Source of the DNA: Xenorhabdus griffiniae
GTDB lineage: Bacteria > Pseudomonadota > Gammaproteobacteria > Enterobacterales > Enterobacteriaceae
Assembly: GCF_037265215.1 (NCBI RefSeq)
Contig: NZ_CP147737.1
Location: 558,001 to 622,000 of the forward strand
Reading direction: 5' to 3'
Length of the DNA stretch: 64,000 nt
Shown here: piece by piece, positions 38,882 through 48,102 of the stretch
Position numbering within the stretch: position 1 is the stretch's first letter
Layout: each line of letters opens with the position of its first letter
Made by a program: the position numbers and the translations under genes
The notes under the pieces: model-generated
Databases searched by the model: none
Seen by the model: the letters and a program-made list of their open reading frames with translations, nothing else
Told to the model about the DNA's origin: nothing

Positions 38882-40192
38882 AGTCAACAATGGACATCCC
38901 GTCTGGGGCACATATTAGCAGCAACCGGATCTGCGGTTGGCATTGGTGCCATCTGGAAATTCTCGTATGTTTCAGCAACAAATGGTGGCGGAGCATTTCT
39001 GGTTGTATTTTTATTGTTTAGCTTTGTTATTGGATTAGCCGTTCTGTTAGCTGAAAACATGCTGGGAAGCAGTACGGGTGAAGTGGCCGTTAATGCGTTT
39101 AAAAAATTACTTGGTAAACATTGGGGATGGGTTGGCCTTATCGGTGTATTCAGTTCATGGTGTATCTATAGCTTTTACAGTGTTGTCGGTGGTTGGACCA
39201 TAGGCTACACGGTGATGGCAAGTACAGGAAAATTGAACATTACAGAAGTCTCTCAACTGACATCTATTTTCACCAATTTCATCAGCAATCCATGGTGGCC
39301 GATAATCGCGCATCTGGCATTTTCAGGGTTAACCTGCTTCGTGGTATTATCTGGCGTGCAAAAAGGTTTAGAAAAATCAGTTAAGGTCATGATGCCACTG
39401 TTATTCTTGATCATGATAGTGTTAATTATTGTTGGCATCCGTTTACCAGGCTCATCAGAAGGTCTAAAACTATTCTTATATCCAGACTTCAATAGCTTGA
39501 CCGGAAAAGGTGTTTTAGATGCATTGGGATTGGCATTTTTTTCGTTGTCTATTGGGTTAGGTATCCACATTACGTACAGCTCTTATTTGCCTAATAACAA
39601 AGGCATCGGTAAATCGAGTATCTGGGTTGTCAGCCTCTCCTGCCTGGTTTGCGTATTGGCTGGCCTGATGATTTTTCCGGCTTTAGCAGCTGCTGGCTTA
39701 AAACCCAATGCAGGGCCTGGCTTAACGTTTATGACAATGCCGATTTATTTTGCCAGCCTTCCGGGTGGCTCAATCTTGGCAGTGACTTTCTTTTTATTGT
39801 TATTAATGGCGGCACTGACCTCAGCAATTTCATTACTTGAGCACATTGTTGCCTATTGTCAATCGCGCTTTAAATGGTCACGACGTAAAGCAAGTTTAAG
39901 AGTGACGGCATCGATTATGTTAATGGGTATCCCTGTTTCCTTATCTTTTGGACCTCTAAGTGATATTACATTAGGTGGAAAAACCATCTTCGACATGCTG
40001 GACTTTATTACTTCCAATGTTCTCATGCCATTATTTGGAATTATTATTTGCCTCGTATTTGGCTGGTCAAGTAAGGTCAATGCATTAATACCGGATAATA
40101 TGTCATTGCGGAAACGTCAGTGTTTGCGGTTTATATGGCGATATGTCGGACCTTTATGTATCGGGGTAATTTTGGTACACGGACTGATTTGA
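38879..40192 (+). CDS. sodium-dependent transporter, NSS/SNF family
   Basis: 437 residues, about 11-12 membrane helices. The N-terminal [20 protein letters not shown] is the NSS sodium/substrate site in helix 1, followed by [18 protein letters not shown] and a later helix 8 region ([20 protein letters not shown]) typical of LeuT-fold symporters such as YocR. It probably imports an amino acid with Na+; substrate not predictable. Its ATG overlaps the stop of the brnQ fragment, so it may use the inherited brnQ promoter. Confidence 0.88.
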   Translation: MSQQWTSRLGHILAATGSAVGIGAIWKFSYVSATNGGGAFLVVFLLFSFVIGLAVLLAENMLGSSTGEVAVNAFKKLLGKHWGWVGLIGVFSSWCIYSFYSVVGGWTIGYTVMASTGKLNITEVSQLTSIFTNFISNPWWPIIAHLAFSGLTCFVVLSGVQKGLEKSVKVMMPLLFLIMIVLIIVGIRLPGSSEGLKLFLYPDFNSLTGKGVLDALGLAFFSLSIGLGIHITYSSYLPNNKGIGKSSIWVVSLSCLVCVLAGLMIFPALAAAGLKPNAGPGLTFMTMPIYFASLPGGSILAVTFFLLLLMAALTSAISLLEHIVAYCQSRFKWSRRKASLRVTASIMLMGIPVSLSFGPLSDITLGGKTIFDMLDFITSNVLMPLFGIIICLVFGWSSKVNALIPDNMSLRKRQCLRFIWRYVGPLCIGVILVHGLI

Positions 40193-40226
40193 TTATATTA
40201 AGTATCATATTCATTTATTTGATAGA

Positions 40227-40328
40227 TACGCATTACCTTTCAAGTTGCTCATTATAAGACAACATAACTCATTGTTTCTCCCCGCCACGCGGGGAGAAAC
40301 AATATCCATTTTGAAGTGAGTTGGGTAG
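40227..40328. repeat. intergenic hairpin repeat, variant B
   Basis: TACGCATTACCTTTCAAGTT, then TTATAAGACAACATAACTCA, hairpin TTTCTCCCCGCCACGCGGGG, then CATTTTGAAGTGAGTTGGGT. The middle block differs from the main type and matches the hairpin-less copy at 15620. Confidence 0.85.
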
Positions 40329-40378
40329 CGAATGATGCTGCTATATTGTAACATTGTTACAATTTAGGTAAAAATTTA

Positions 40379-40411
40379 AACGGGCGAGTTTATCTACCAA
40401 AACCGCCCGTT
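40379..40411. terminator. inverted repeat, probable terminator of the convergent pair
   Basis: AACGGGCG (40379-40386) pairs with CGCCCGTT (40404-40411). On the minus strand it is followed by TTAAATTTTT, giving weak intrinsic-terminator character for the T6SS cassette. It could also stop the plus-strand symporter transcript. Confidence 0.45.
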
Positions 40412-40491
40412 AGTTATCGTCAAAATGCCTCGAATCAATTTTAATCCCTTAACGCACTCAAATGTTTGATGGGAAATTTCATATGGAGTTT

Positions 40492-40582
40492 ATACGTATT
40501 AAACTACAACACCATATGAAACGTGATTTCTCCCCCGCGAATCGGGGAGAAATCACACGCATCTTGAAGTTAGGTTGGTATA
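40492..40582. repeat. ~90-bp intergenic hairpin repeat
   Basis: A copy with a deletion in the left half: TACGTATTAAACTACAACAC, hairpin TTTCTCCCCCGCGAATCGGG (one bulged base), ending TTGAAGTTAGGTTGGTATAG. It lies just past the stop of the last T6SS cassette gene. Confidence 0.85.
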
Positions 40583-40645
40583 GATTTATATAATGAATGT
40601 CTGACTAATCAAGATAATAATAACTAATTAGCCAAGTTAAATTAA

Positions 40646-41494
40646 TTACCTTGCTATCACAATCTTACCATTAATAATGGATAAATAAGGGCTATAAGTT
40701 GCAGTATCACCGGTGATTTTATTGTCTAACAATATAGGTGAGCGACCGAAAGCTCCTTCTTCAAGACGGAATAAACGACCATCTTTATAGCTGACTAATT
40801 TAAAATTTTTCCATTCAGGTTTTATTCTTACAGTGTAATCACCGCTATTAAGCATTTCTTCAAAATCCATTGAATCAAAGAACATTCTTGGATTGCTACT
40901 ATTATCTGCAATAGCCCATTCTTCCCAGGCAGGTTTACTCATGCGCCATATTTTATCCAAATCCTTTTGAACAAATGAGAGAATTATTTCCTGATAAAAA
41001 GATTTTATAATTGGCAAATCTTTTTCTGTCACTGGTTGAGCTTTTGTCCACATCCACTCTGGCAAGCCATTAATCGAATAGATTTTCTTGGCAGAAAATA
41101 AACCTTTTTCTAATGGGAGTGAGGACATACCAGTAAAATCAAAGCCCGCCTTCTCATTAGATATATTCTTGAGTGATTCTTCAGTGACTGGATTGCCATC
41201 TTTATCAACGACTAATTTAATGCGACTAATAACGTCATCATTTTCCCCATAAGCTGACACTTTTTTTAATGTTGCTTCACATCGAGATTCAGGCATAAGT
41301 TCTTCTTCAAAAGATCGACTGCCAAATAGTAACTCTATAGTATTAGATCCATTTTCTAAAAAAGCGGTTGAATTTATGCCGCTGGATTGAATTCCATAGG
41401 GAGCATCTGAATTTTCCATGGCAATCATACCATTAATACGTACCACACAGAGGCTTTGGTTTGTATTGAATGAAAGTAAATATTTATATTCCAT
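40646..41494 (-). CDS. hypothetical protein at the end of the T6SS cassette (immunity/partner candidate)
   Basis: About 282 residues from ATG 41494 (MEYKYLLSFNTNQSLCVVRI), chosen because AGGA lies nine bases upstream; a GTG at 41530 adds 12 residues. The N-terminal third (INGMIAMENSDAPYG, STAFLENGSNTIELLFG) looks like a beta-sandwich, and the second half is mixed with Trp-rich stretches (GLPEWMWTKAQPV, IWRMSKPAWEEWAIAD). No signal peptide or membrane segment. Being last behind vgrG-DUF4123-PAAR-effector, it is placed like an immunity or accessory protein; that role is inference only. Confidence 0.7.
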   Translation of the reverse strand: MEYKYLLSFNTNQSLCVVRINGMIAMENSDAPYGIQSSGINSTAFLENGSNTIELLFGSRSFEEELMPESRCEATLKKVSAYGENDDVISRIKLVVDKDGNPVTEESLKNISNEKAGFDFTGMSSLPLEKGLFSAKKIYSINGLPEWMWTKAQPVTEKDLPIIKSFYQEIILSFVQKDLDKIWRMSKPAWEEWAIADNSSNPRMFFDSMDFEEMLNSGDYTVRIKPEWKNFKLVSYKDGRLFRLEEGAFGRSPILLDNKITGDTATYSPYLSIINGKIVIAR

Positions 41495-41545
41495 ATCTGT
41501 TTTTCCTAGTACAGATGTGCTGAATAACACGTTAGAAAAAAAATA

Positions 41546-43165
41546 CTACCCCAAAGAAATCCGATAGGACGATTTATCTTTAGAAAGTGGTTTTTGAAAT
41601 ACCCATTCATTTCCTACTCCTTTTTTTCTTTCTATATTTGTAGTTGATTTAAATTCGCCATTACGAGACTTTTTCTTTCCCACACCAAAAGCAAAACTCA
41701 AATCTACCATTGCCTTAATTCCGTCATGATAAAACACCAAATCCAGGCTCTTGGGTTTTGATTCTAGCGCTGCCAGTAATTTTGCTTCTGCCTTAGCCGT
41801 CGCATCGACATAACCATAGATAGCATAGTAGCTTACTCCACCGCGAATATTAGTTTCAGCTTTAATACCGAATCCAGTTTCTAATACACTATCTTTTTTG
41901 AAAGACCAGTCTCCTTTTTTATCTGATTCCCAGCCAAATTTAACATTCAACTCTCCGGTTAAGATGAGATCCAATTGTGCACCTATATATGCTCCATTCT
42001 CACCTTTTTTGACTTTTTCTTCGTGGAGTTGTCCTGCTTCACGAAGTGAGGAAAGTACTCTTTCAACCTTAAAATAAGCCGCTACTATTTGAAGGACATC
42101 AACGCGTAGTTCCAGGCCAATTAAAGGAGCTGCCACTATTTCCGCTCCAAATTTGGAATATAGTTGAAAGTTATTATCGTGAGAAAGTTCATGTTCACCA
42201 TGAATCTTAATCGAAGGGTAGATAAGATCCATTTTTAATATTTTGAACTTATCACTATCATGCCCGACTGACAAAACATTCGTTATTTTGCCAACGCCTT
42301 GTACAAATGATTCTATTGGCTTTATCTCATTTTTATTCTTCTTAAATTCTTTTTGTAGAGTCTGTGTCCACGTACGACTGGCTGACCCCTTTTGAAGTTT
42401 AATTGTTCCTTCTACAGTTAATGCATTTGTTACTTGATAGCGCGTCGTGTTTTGAGTCCAGCCACGATGCCTTCTATGCCCTAATCCTTGTTCTCTGTTA
42501 ACCTGAGTTTGTTGTCTTCTCCTTTGTTGATCAGTGAATTCTTCAATATCTTTTTTAGCTTTAAAAATTAGATCGATTTCCTGTTTTTCTTTAGTCACTA
42601 AATAAATATTGGAATTAAGAACCGTTTTCTCGCCCAATACCATGAATAGCATTTTTTCTATGCCAGAATATTCCTTCTTTACTAATGGTTTTCCTGAGCA
42701 TTCATCGACTCTGATAGCATAATGCTGTTTTTTGATATTGGTATGAAAATCTTTTTTTAGAAAACGTGCTAGAACTGAGAATGGTCCTTGTTCAATCTCT
42801 AAGAAGTCTTGATTTGATTTGTGGTAAATTAGTTTTCCTTTATAAGGCTTTTTAGGCGAAAATTGCGCAATGGAGTGGTGTTTTTCATCAAATAAATTGC
42901 CAATTGGGCAATCTGGGTTATGTGAAATACAGCCTTTACTGATTGAACTTAATTCAACTGATACCTTCGGTTTTTCTTCCTTCGGTAATTCATTTACATA
43001 TTCAAAGGTTGTTAGTGGCGCATCAAGTACATAGAAAAAATGTTGTGGAAACCAAGACTGTTTATAACTGATAGTCTTATCGCCTAATTTGATATCAATT
43101 TTGTGGGTACAATCATCCGGGTTGTCACAACCACATACTGCCGAACCTGCCTTTGTTGACGTCAT
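41546..43165 (-). CDS. candidate T6SS cargo effector, unrecognised
   Basis: 539 residues. The N-terminus has a Cys-rich segment (AVCGCDNPDDCTHKIDIKLG) and later CISHNPDCPIG. A central basic linker (QQRRRQQTQVNREQG, near 220-240) separates it from a beta-rich C-terminal half (EHELSHDNNFQLYSKFGAEI to SYRISLG). No hydrophobic segment, catalytic motif or Rhs repeat is visible. It starts 11 bases after the PAAR gene and is followed by a second orphan, the usual vgrG-chaperone-PAAR-effector-immunity order. Target (membrane, wall or nucleic acid) cannot be read from sequence. Confidence 0.7.
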   Translation of the reverse strand: MTSTKAGSAVCGCDNPDDCTHKIDIKLGDKTISYKQSWFPQHFFYVLDAPLTTFEYVNELPKEEKPKVSVELSSISKGCISHNPDCPIGNLFDEKHHSIAQFSPKKPYKGKLIYHKSNQDFLEIEQGPFSVLARFLKKDFHTNIKKQHYAIRVDECSGKPLVKKEYSGIEKMLFMVLGEKTVLNSNIYLVTKEKQEIDLIFKAKKDIEEFTDQQRRRQQTQVNREQGLGHRRHRGWTQNTTRYQVTNALTVEGTIKLQKGSASRTWTQTLQKEFKKNKNEIKPIESFVQGVGKITNVLSVGHDSDKFKILKMDLIYPSIKIHGEHELSHDNNFQLYSKFGAEIVAAPLIGLELRVDVLQIVAAYFKVERVLSSLREAGQLHEEKVKKGENGAYIGAQLDLILTGELNVKFGWESDKKGDWSFKKDSVLETGFGIKAETNIRGGVSYYAIYGYVDATAKAEAKLLAALESKPKSLDLVFYHDGIKAMVDLSFAFGVGKKKSRNGEFKSTTNIERKKGVGNEWVFQKPLSKDKSSYRISLG

Positions 43166-43176
43166 TTTTTATCTCC

Positions 43177-43446
43177 TTATCCAATAGTGACGCTGCCACC
43201 ACCAATCACGACACCGCCACAATCAACCGCATCCCCCGTTCTGGCGGCCGGTTTTCCTTCAATAAACACGGAACCGGAACCCCCAGCAATTGCCCGTGAG
43301 TGTGACGAATGAGAAGCTAATGCATCTCCCTGTCGGGCAAGATAAGCCCCATCAACTTTCACTGTCCTGGCTCCGGTAATAACGGGAGTGGCTGAACAAT
43401 CACCGTGCTCTGTGCCGATATCGCCAATTTTAACTGCATTACCCAT
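43177..43446 (-). CDS. PAAR-domain spike tip protein
   Basis: 89 residues, a stand-alone PAAR protein: MGNAVKIGDIGTEHGDCSAT, VITGARTVKVDGAYLARQGD, then SRAIAGGSGSVFIEGKPAAR and TGDAVDCGGVVIGGG. His and Cys residues at turns fit the zinc-bound tip. It caps the VgrG spike and usually links effectors to it. Preceded by the DUF4123 gene (20-base gap) and followed by the 539-residue candidate cargo. Confidence 0.92.
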   Translation of the reverse strand: MGNAVKIGDIGTEHGDCSATPVITGARTVKVDGAYLARQGDALASHSSHSRAIAGGSGSVFIEGKPAARTGDAVDCGGVVIGGGSVTIG

Positions 43447-43465
43447 CTTGTTTTTCCCCTGTTGA

Positions 43466-44296
43466 TTAAAGAGGTACTTGGCCCAACTCTTGAATTAATA
43501 GACTTTCCGCCCGCATATGCCCCGGCTGACTGTATTCGGTTAATTGGGCATATATAGCTGCTGGCAGGTCATCGATGGTTAAATAATGTCGGGTGATAAA
43601 GAGCTGGAGTAATCCACGGACATTGCGATCATCCGTGATGCCGTTTTGACTGAACCAGTCAAAAAATTGCCGGGCGCATTCCTTCGTATCGATATGTGGA
43701 ATAAAATCAAAAGGCGCTTTATCCAGCCATTCAGGGATCAATCCGGCTAATTTTTCGATATAACGCGCTGTGAAAATAGCCTGTATCTTTTCCAACTGAA
43801 TGTCTGTGATAGCTAACATTTTGCGCTTGCTGGTTGCGCCAATCGGAAAAGGCGCCCTGATTTTGGCAAAGTTATCGGTGCGCTCTTCTTCAAGATAAAG
43901 TGTCGTGATCCGCGTGATTGGCCCCAAAAAGCAATGCAGTTCCCAGTCACTCAGGACACCGATAAAATCCCAGATATTGCGCGGATCATAAAAGCGGAAA
44001 AAGACCGGTTTTTCCTGTTGGGGAAGCAGCACTTGCAGGTATTTGCGTAAATGCTGGCGCACGGTTTTCATATCCGCGTCGCTGTGGACGAAAATCCCCC
44101 ACGGGGTTTGACGACACTCCAACCAGATTTTGACCTCCTCAGTGACCTGTACCAGATAAGGGGCGATTTCAACCAGTTCAGGCTGGAGTGGCTCGCCATA
44201 AAGACAGGCGGAAGGGGGATCATAACGTTCCAGCATCAAAAACAGATCGTGTTCTGCCGCACCATCAATAATGGCGTAGAGTTTTTCCTGACTCAT
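43466..44296 (-). CDS. DUF4123 T6SS effector chaperone (Tap/TEC-like)
   Basis: About 276 residues from ATG 44296 (MSQEKLYAIIDGAAEHDLFL), chosen because it overlaps the vgrG stop by four bases (ATGA) and has AGGAG upstream; an upstream Met would overlap more. DUF4123 signatures include YAIIDGA, LYGEPLQPELVEIAPYLVQV, WGIFVHSD and the VFFRFYDPRNIWDFIGVL segment. Such proteins escort a specific effector onto VgrG or PAAR and are encoded between vgrG and the cargo, as here. Confidence 0.88.
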   Translation of the reverse strand: MSQEKLYAIIDGAAEHDLFLMLERYDPPSACLYGEPLQPELVEIAPYLVQVTEEVKIWLECRQTPWGIFVHSDADMKTVRQHLRKYLQVLLPQQEKPVFFRFYDPRNIWDFIGVLSDWELHCFLGPITRITTLYLEEERTDNFAKIRAPFPIGATSKRKMLAITDIQLEKIQAIFTARYIEKLAGLIPEWLDKAPFDFIPHIDTKECARQFFDWFSQNGITDDRNVRGLLQLFITRHYLTIDDLPAAIYAQLTEYSQPGHMRAESLLIQELGQVPL

Positions 44297-46305
44297 TCCT
44301 GCTTCTCCTTTTCTTTCATGGGACAATGGGCGACAAACATTGAACCTTCGCTTGCTGCGGCCAGCAGGATGGCAGGATTAGCAGGTGCCAGTAAATCGCC
44401 GGGGCTACCGCCAGAGTTCAGGTTAATAGCCGCGCCTTTGATATCAATACCGCCTGCATGAAGCACAATAAAGTTCCCGCCGACATTTAATGTGATTTTG
44501 CTGCCACTTTGCAAAGTGAGATCGCCCTGCGCATCCATACTGACAACCCCCTGAATTTTTTCCGCCAGATCGCCTTTGAGCTGTAACGAACGGTCACCGT
44601 CAATCTGCTCAATATAGTTACCCGTAGTTTTATGATCCTGTTGACCTTCTACGGTCACCTTGCGGTTATTGGCTATCACCAGTTCATCGTCATGACCAAT
44701 ACTGGTTGTGCGGTCATAGTTAATGCGTTCTCCGCGTGAATTGCGCACCTGAATGGCGAGGTTTTTCTGAGCGTGAATAAAGACCTCTTCGCGATCTTTT
44801 TCATCCTCAAAGCGCAATTCATTAAACCCTTCGCCTTTGTGGGTTTTCGAACGGATCGACATCTGGGTTTTCGCCATCGGCAAACGGTTTGGTGGAATGT
44901 TGTTGGCATGATAAGCCCGACCGACAATAATTGGCTGATCAGGATCACCATGAATAAAATCCACTAAAACCTCATGACCAATACGAGGAATGGCAATCAC
45001 TCCCATGAGTTGACCGGCCCATGCCTGACTGACACGCACCCAGCAGGAGCTCTGATCGTTAAATGCACCGTATCTGTCCCAGTCAAACTGGATCCGTACA
45101 CGTCCGTGCTCATCACAAAATATTTCTTCGCCTTCTGGCCCGACGACCGTGGCAATATGCGGGCCTTCCATTTTGGGTTTGGGGTAGGGCGAAGGGCGAT
45201 AAGAATTTTTCCGGGTGGTGAAAGTAAATTGATTAGATAACCATGTACCGCTATCACCGGAATGGGTTTCATCTGCTTGTGGCTGACGGCCGGAATGGGT
45301 AATTTGAATGAGCTGCCATTGATCATTGAAAGCCTCTTTGGGGTGATCCGTCACGTCAACCAATTGCCCCGGCCACATAGCAAAACAGTCACCGCGCCCG
45401 TAACCAAGTTGCGTATCCCGGCGCAGGTATTCCAGACGATACTGACTTGCCCGTTGCCCCAGGTCATCATCTTTATAGCGGCTGGGAAAATCGTAATAGT
45501 GGTAGCTGTTCAGTATGCGCTGATTTGAAAGATTACGCCCTTCATACCAGAATTCCCGATTCCAGCGTGGGTTCTTAAACGTTCTATCTTTAGTGGTGAT
45601 ATTGGCGACGCCAACCTGTTCTGACCAGCTAAGTTGCTGGATACAGGTTGTTGCGCCAGTCACATCGGCTTCCGGGCGGTAAGGAACCGTGATGACCTGA
45701 TTAAGAGACAGACAGGAATCGTGAAACATGATGCGCTGTTCGTGCTGAACCTGATCGAAAATAAAATAGTAAAAAATACCTTCATCGGCCAGTAAGCGCT
45801 GGATAAAAGCGAGATCGCTTTCATCGTACTGAACACAAAATTCCCGTGGCGGATGTTTATAACCCAATGCGAAGAAATAGTTTCGTATACCATTTTCCCT
45901 GAGCAGTGTTTCCACAATATCCATAACGGACTGATTTTGGAAAATCCGGCTATTCACCCGTAATGAGGCGCGCCATAAAGGAGACTGAATAGTGATATGG
46001 TAATGGCTGGTATGACGTCCGCTAGAAAGCTGCGAAAACTGCGTGACCATCCCCGTTATTTGCCGTTCAACCTGGCCGTTGCGATGCACGGCAAAAGCCG
46101 CATTTCTGTCGAGGACATCGGCAAAATTAATTTCAGGCGTTTTACAGGTTAGTGTGGCTTCTAGCCGAAAGGGAGTTGATAGCGCTTCATTCAGAGAAAA
46201 ATCGACAACAGCGAAAGTTTGTTCAGGTAAATTTTCCGTAATCAATGTGAATAGCAAACCTGAGCGATCACGTAATTGATTGATTTTATCCATTACCCTG
46301 CTCAT
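44293..46305 (-). CDS. vgrG: type VI secretion spike protein VgrG
   Basis: 670 residues. The N-terminal gp27-like part begins around RSGLLFTLITENLPEQTFAV, with YDESDLAFIQRLLADEGIFY characteristic of VgrG. The gp5-like OB fold has GEEIFCDEHGRVRIQFDWDR, WVRVSQAWAGQLMGVIAIPR and IGHEVLVDFIHGDPDQPIIV. A C-terminal beta-helix needle with repeated GD units ends at a short tail, with no evolved toxin domain. No tss structural genes are in the window, so this is an orphan vgrG island using a sheath encoded elsewhere. A 750-base upstream region must hold its promoter. Confidence 0.94.
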   Translation of the reverse strand: MSRVMDKINQLRDRSGLLFTLITENLPEQTFAVVDFSLNEALSTPFRLEATLTCKTPEINFADVLDRNAAFAVHRNGQVERQITGMVTQFSQLSSGRHTSHYHITIQSPLWRASLRVNSRIFQNQSVMDIVETLLRENGIRNYFFALGYKHPPREFCVQYDESDLAFIQRLLADEGIFYYFIFDQVQHEQRIMFHDSCLSLNQVITVPYRPEADVTGATTCIQQLSWSEQVGVANITTKDRTFKNPRWNREFWYEGRNLSNQRILNSYHYYDFPSRYKDDDLGQRASQYRLEYLRRDTQLGYGRGDCFAMWPGQLVDVTDHPKEAFNDQWQLIQITHSGRQPQADETHSGDSGTWLSNQFTFTTRKNSYRPSPYPKPKMEGPHIATVVGPEGEEIFCDEHGRVRIQFDWDRYGAFNDQSSCWVRVSQAWAGQLMGVIAIPRIGHEVLVDFIHGDPDQPIIVGRAYHANNIPPNRLPMAKTQMSIRSKTHKGEGFNELRFEDEKDREEVFIHAQKNLAIQVRNSRGERINYDRTTSIGHDDELVIANNRKVTVEGQQDHKTTGNYIEQIDGDRSLQLKGDLAEKIQGVVSMDAQGDLTLQSGSKITLNVGGNFIVLHAGGIDIKGAAINLNSGGSPGDLLAPANPAILLAAASEGSMFVAHCPMKEKEKQE

Positions 46306-47000
46306 TTGTACTCTCCATAATATTTTGGTGTATCAATCCTTAGTTAATATTGGTGAAAATAATTTAGTAATAAAATTACTATTGCATATTTTGGGTACAT
46401 TACGGAGCAGAATATAATAGAACTATTTATAAATACAACCGCGGATAAAAATACATCAGGAAAATTGTGATTGATATCTACTGTTAAATAAAATCAATTA
46501 ATTGCGTCATTTAAATTTCACGGATTACAACGGATTAAAATCACATTAATGTGTTATGCTTGTTTTCTCTGTGTTATTGGGCTAATACATTTTCAGGTTT
46601 AGCTAATTTGGCAACGTGTCTGACGACGAAATACTGGAATAATGCGTAGGTTGCCCCCATTGACGCGAGGAACGTACCGATCTGAAACGAACTGAGTTTG
46701 TGGACTATTATTTTTCATGATAATTTATTGATAATAAAATGAATTAATGTAATGCCATCAGTTAAAATCAACCATGTGACAACCCCATAAATAAGTTGAT
46801 AAAAATCCATAGCAAATAAAAATATAACTATTGCACTTTTTACGTTGTATTAACTAATGTTGTAATACCCTCCATTTTACTCAAAGAAAGTGGGGTGGAA
46901 TATATCTGACGAAATCACTCCCATAGAAAGAAAATAAATTAACAAAATAAATAATATAGAGGAAAATTTATTTTTCGTGTAAATTTAATCAATTGATATA
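46306..47000. other. gene-poor region upstream of vgrG with a degenerate membrane-protein tail
   Basis: No complete gene. On the minus strand around 46580-46705 a frame without a start reads QIGTFLASMGATYALFQYFV and HVAKLAKPENVLAQ before a stop, which looks like the end of a small membrane protein, truncated upstream. The rest is AT-rich and should include the vgrG promoter. Confidence 0.35.
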
Positions 47001-47017
47001 TACGCATTAAACTTCAA
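47001..47017. repeat. left-end fragment of the intergenic repeat
   Basis: TACGCATTAAACTTCAA matches the start of the ~100-bp intergenic repeat and is then abruptly replaced by IS5-type coding sequence, marking a recombination or insertion junction. Confidence 0.6.
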
Positions 47018-47250
47018 TAGTGACGCAATCGTAGAAAAAGCGAAACAACAAGACATGCAAGTTCAGATCCCCAGTCGGAAAAATCGAAAGGTTGTCAGAG
47101 AATACGACCGTGAACTTTACCGACTCTGTCATTTGATTAAAAATGTTTTTCTTCATCTTAAACGCTGGCGTGGTATAGCGACGCGCTATGCCAAAAATAG
47201 CGCGTCTTTTCTTATGGCTTTAGCCAGTTTAAGATGCGTTAGCTTCTTAA
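47018..47250 (+). pseudogene. IS5-family transposase, C-terminal fragment
   Basis: The frame reads SDAIVEKAKQQDMQVQIPSR, then VVREYDRELYRLCHLIKNVF and HLKRWRGIATRYAKNSASFL, the familiar C-terminal DDE region of IS5-group transposases (REYDxxLYxxRHLIEN with the catalytic Glu, replaced here by Lys: HLIKN). The N-terminal two thirds are gone. It is followed directly by the IS200 copy. Confidence 0.75.
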
Positions 47251-47255
47251 ACATA

Positions 47256-47934
47256 AAACCACCCGCTATGCGGGTGGAGTTCAAGGGTTATACCAAGAAA
47301 AACACCTTTCCGTTACGATATAGATGTTCAAGCTAATATCCGTAACTTAAATAAGGAAAGGTGTTTATGGGAATTAAAGCACAAAGCTCAGCGCATACAA
47401 AGTGGCTGTGTAAATACCATATCGTCTTTTCGCCGAAATATAGACGAAAAGTCATCTTCAATAGTATCCGTTCAAGTATAGGTGAGATTCTACGAAACCT
47501 TTGTAAGTACAAAGGAGTCGAAATAATCGAAGGGCATTTAATGCCAGATCATGTTCATATGCTGGTGAGTATCCCCCCGAAAATAAGTGTTTCCAGTTTT
47601 ATGGGGTACTTAAAAGGTAAAAGCTCGTTGATGATATTTGATAAACATGCCAATTTAAAATACAAATTTGGCAAGCGGAAGTTTTGGTCGGAAGGATACT
47701 AGGTCAGCACAGTGGGGCTGAATGAAGCCACAATCCGTAACTATATCAGAGAGCAAGAAAAGTCAGATTTACTTCAAGATAAATTAAGTACACGAGAGTA
47801 TAACGACCCCTTCAAGGGGTAAGCCAAAGAAGCAAAGACACTTAGCTTGAACGAAGAGAAAGCCGCGTCATTTAGGCGCAGTCGGTAACATGCCCTTATA
47901 GGGCTAGAGCAAACCACCCGCTATGCGGGTGGTT
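47256..47934 (+). mobile_element. IS200/IS605-family element (IS200-like)
   Basis: Identical hairpins AACCACCCGCTATGCGGGTG mark both ends (47257 and 47912). A single TnpA-type gene lies between. An internal long inverted repeat (AAACACCTTTCC 47300-47311 with GGAAAGGTGTTT 47355-47366, plus an inner GTTACG helix) buries the ribosome-binding site and ends at the ATG, the known IS200 self-silencing structure. No tnpB is present. Confidence 0.85.
47367..47822 (+). pseudogene. tnpA: IS200 TnpA (Y1 transposase) with in-frame stop
   Basis: From ATG 47367 the protein shows HTKWLCKYHIVFSPKYRRKV and the HUH motif in HLMPDHVHMLVSIPPK. After RKFWSEGY an in-frame TAG (47700-47702) interrupts it, and the same frame continues VSTVGLNEATIRNYIREQEK to EYNDPFKG and a TAA at 47820-47822. 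The nucleophilic Tyr of this family lies in the NYIREQ helix, beyond the stop, so the 111-residue truncated product should be inactive unless the amber codon is suppressed. Confidence 0.85.
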
Positions 47935-48083
47935 ATGATTGCTGCAGTACAAATTTGTTGCCTTGTTCTTTGGCTGAAAATCTCATGACGATAATATCTA
48001 AAGAGTTCTGTCTCTTTTTTTCTATTCACTGTTAACTTTTTGCGCAAAAAACAATCAGCGCCTTTCCGTTTTTACTCACTTCC

Positions 48084-48098
48084 TTAATGCGACAGAAC
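48084..48098. repeat. solitary IS6-type end
   Basis: TTAATGCGACAGAAC is identical to the inner part of the IS6 right end at 4051-4066. A weak partner, GTTCTGTC, lies at 48005, enclosing about 95 bp with no gene. It may be a relic of an excised or collapsed IS6 copy beside the MFS gene. Confidence 0.45.
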
Positions 48099-48102
48099 TT
48101 TT

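Noticed and set aside
46580..46718. Possible small membrane protein upstream of vgrG on the minus strand
   Set aside because: The readable frame (FLASMGATYALFQYFVVRHV) has no start codon; recorded only as a degenerate tail within the gap.
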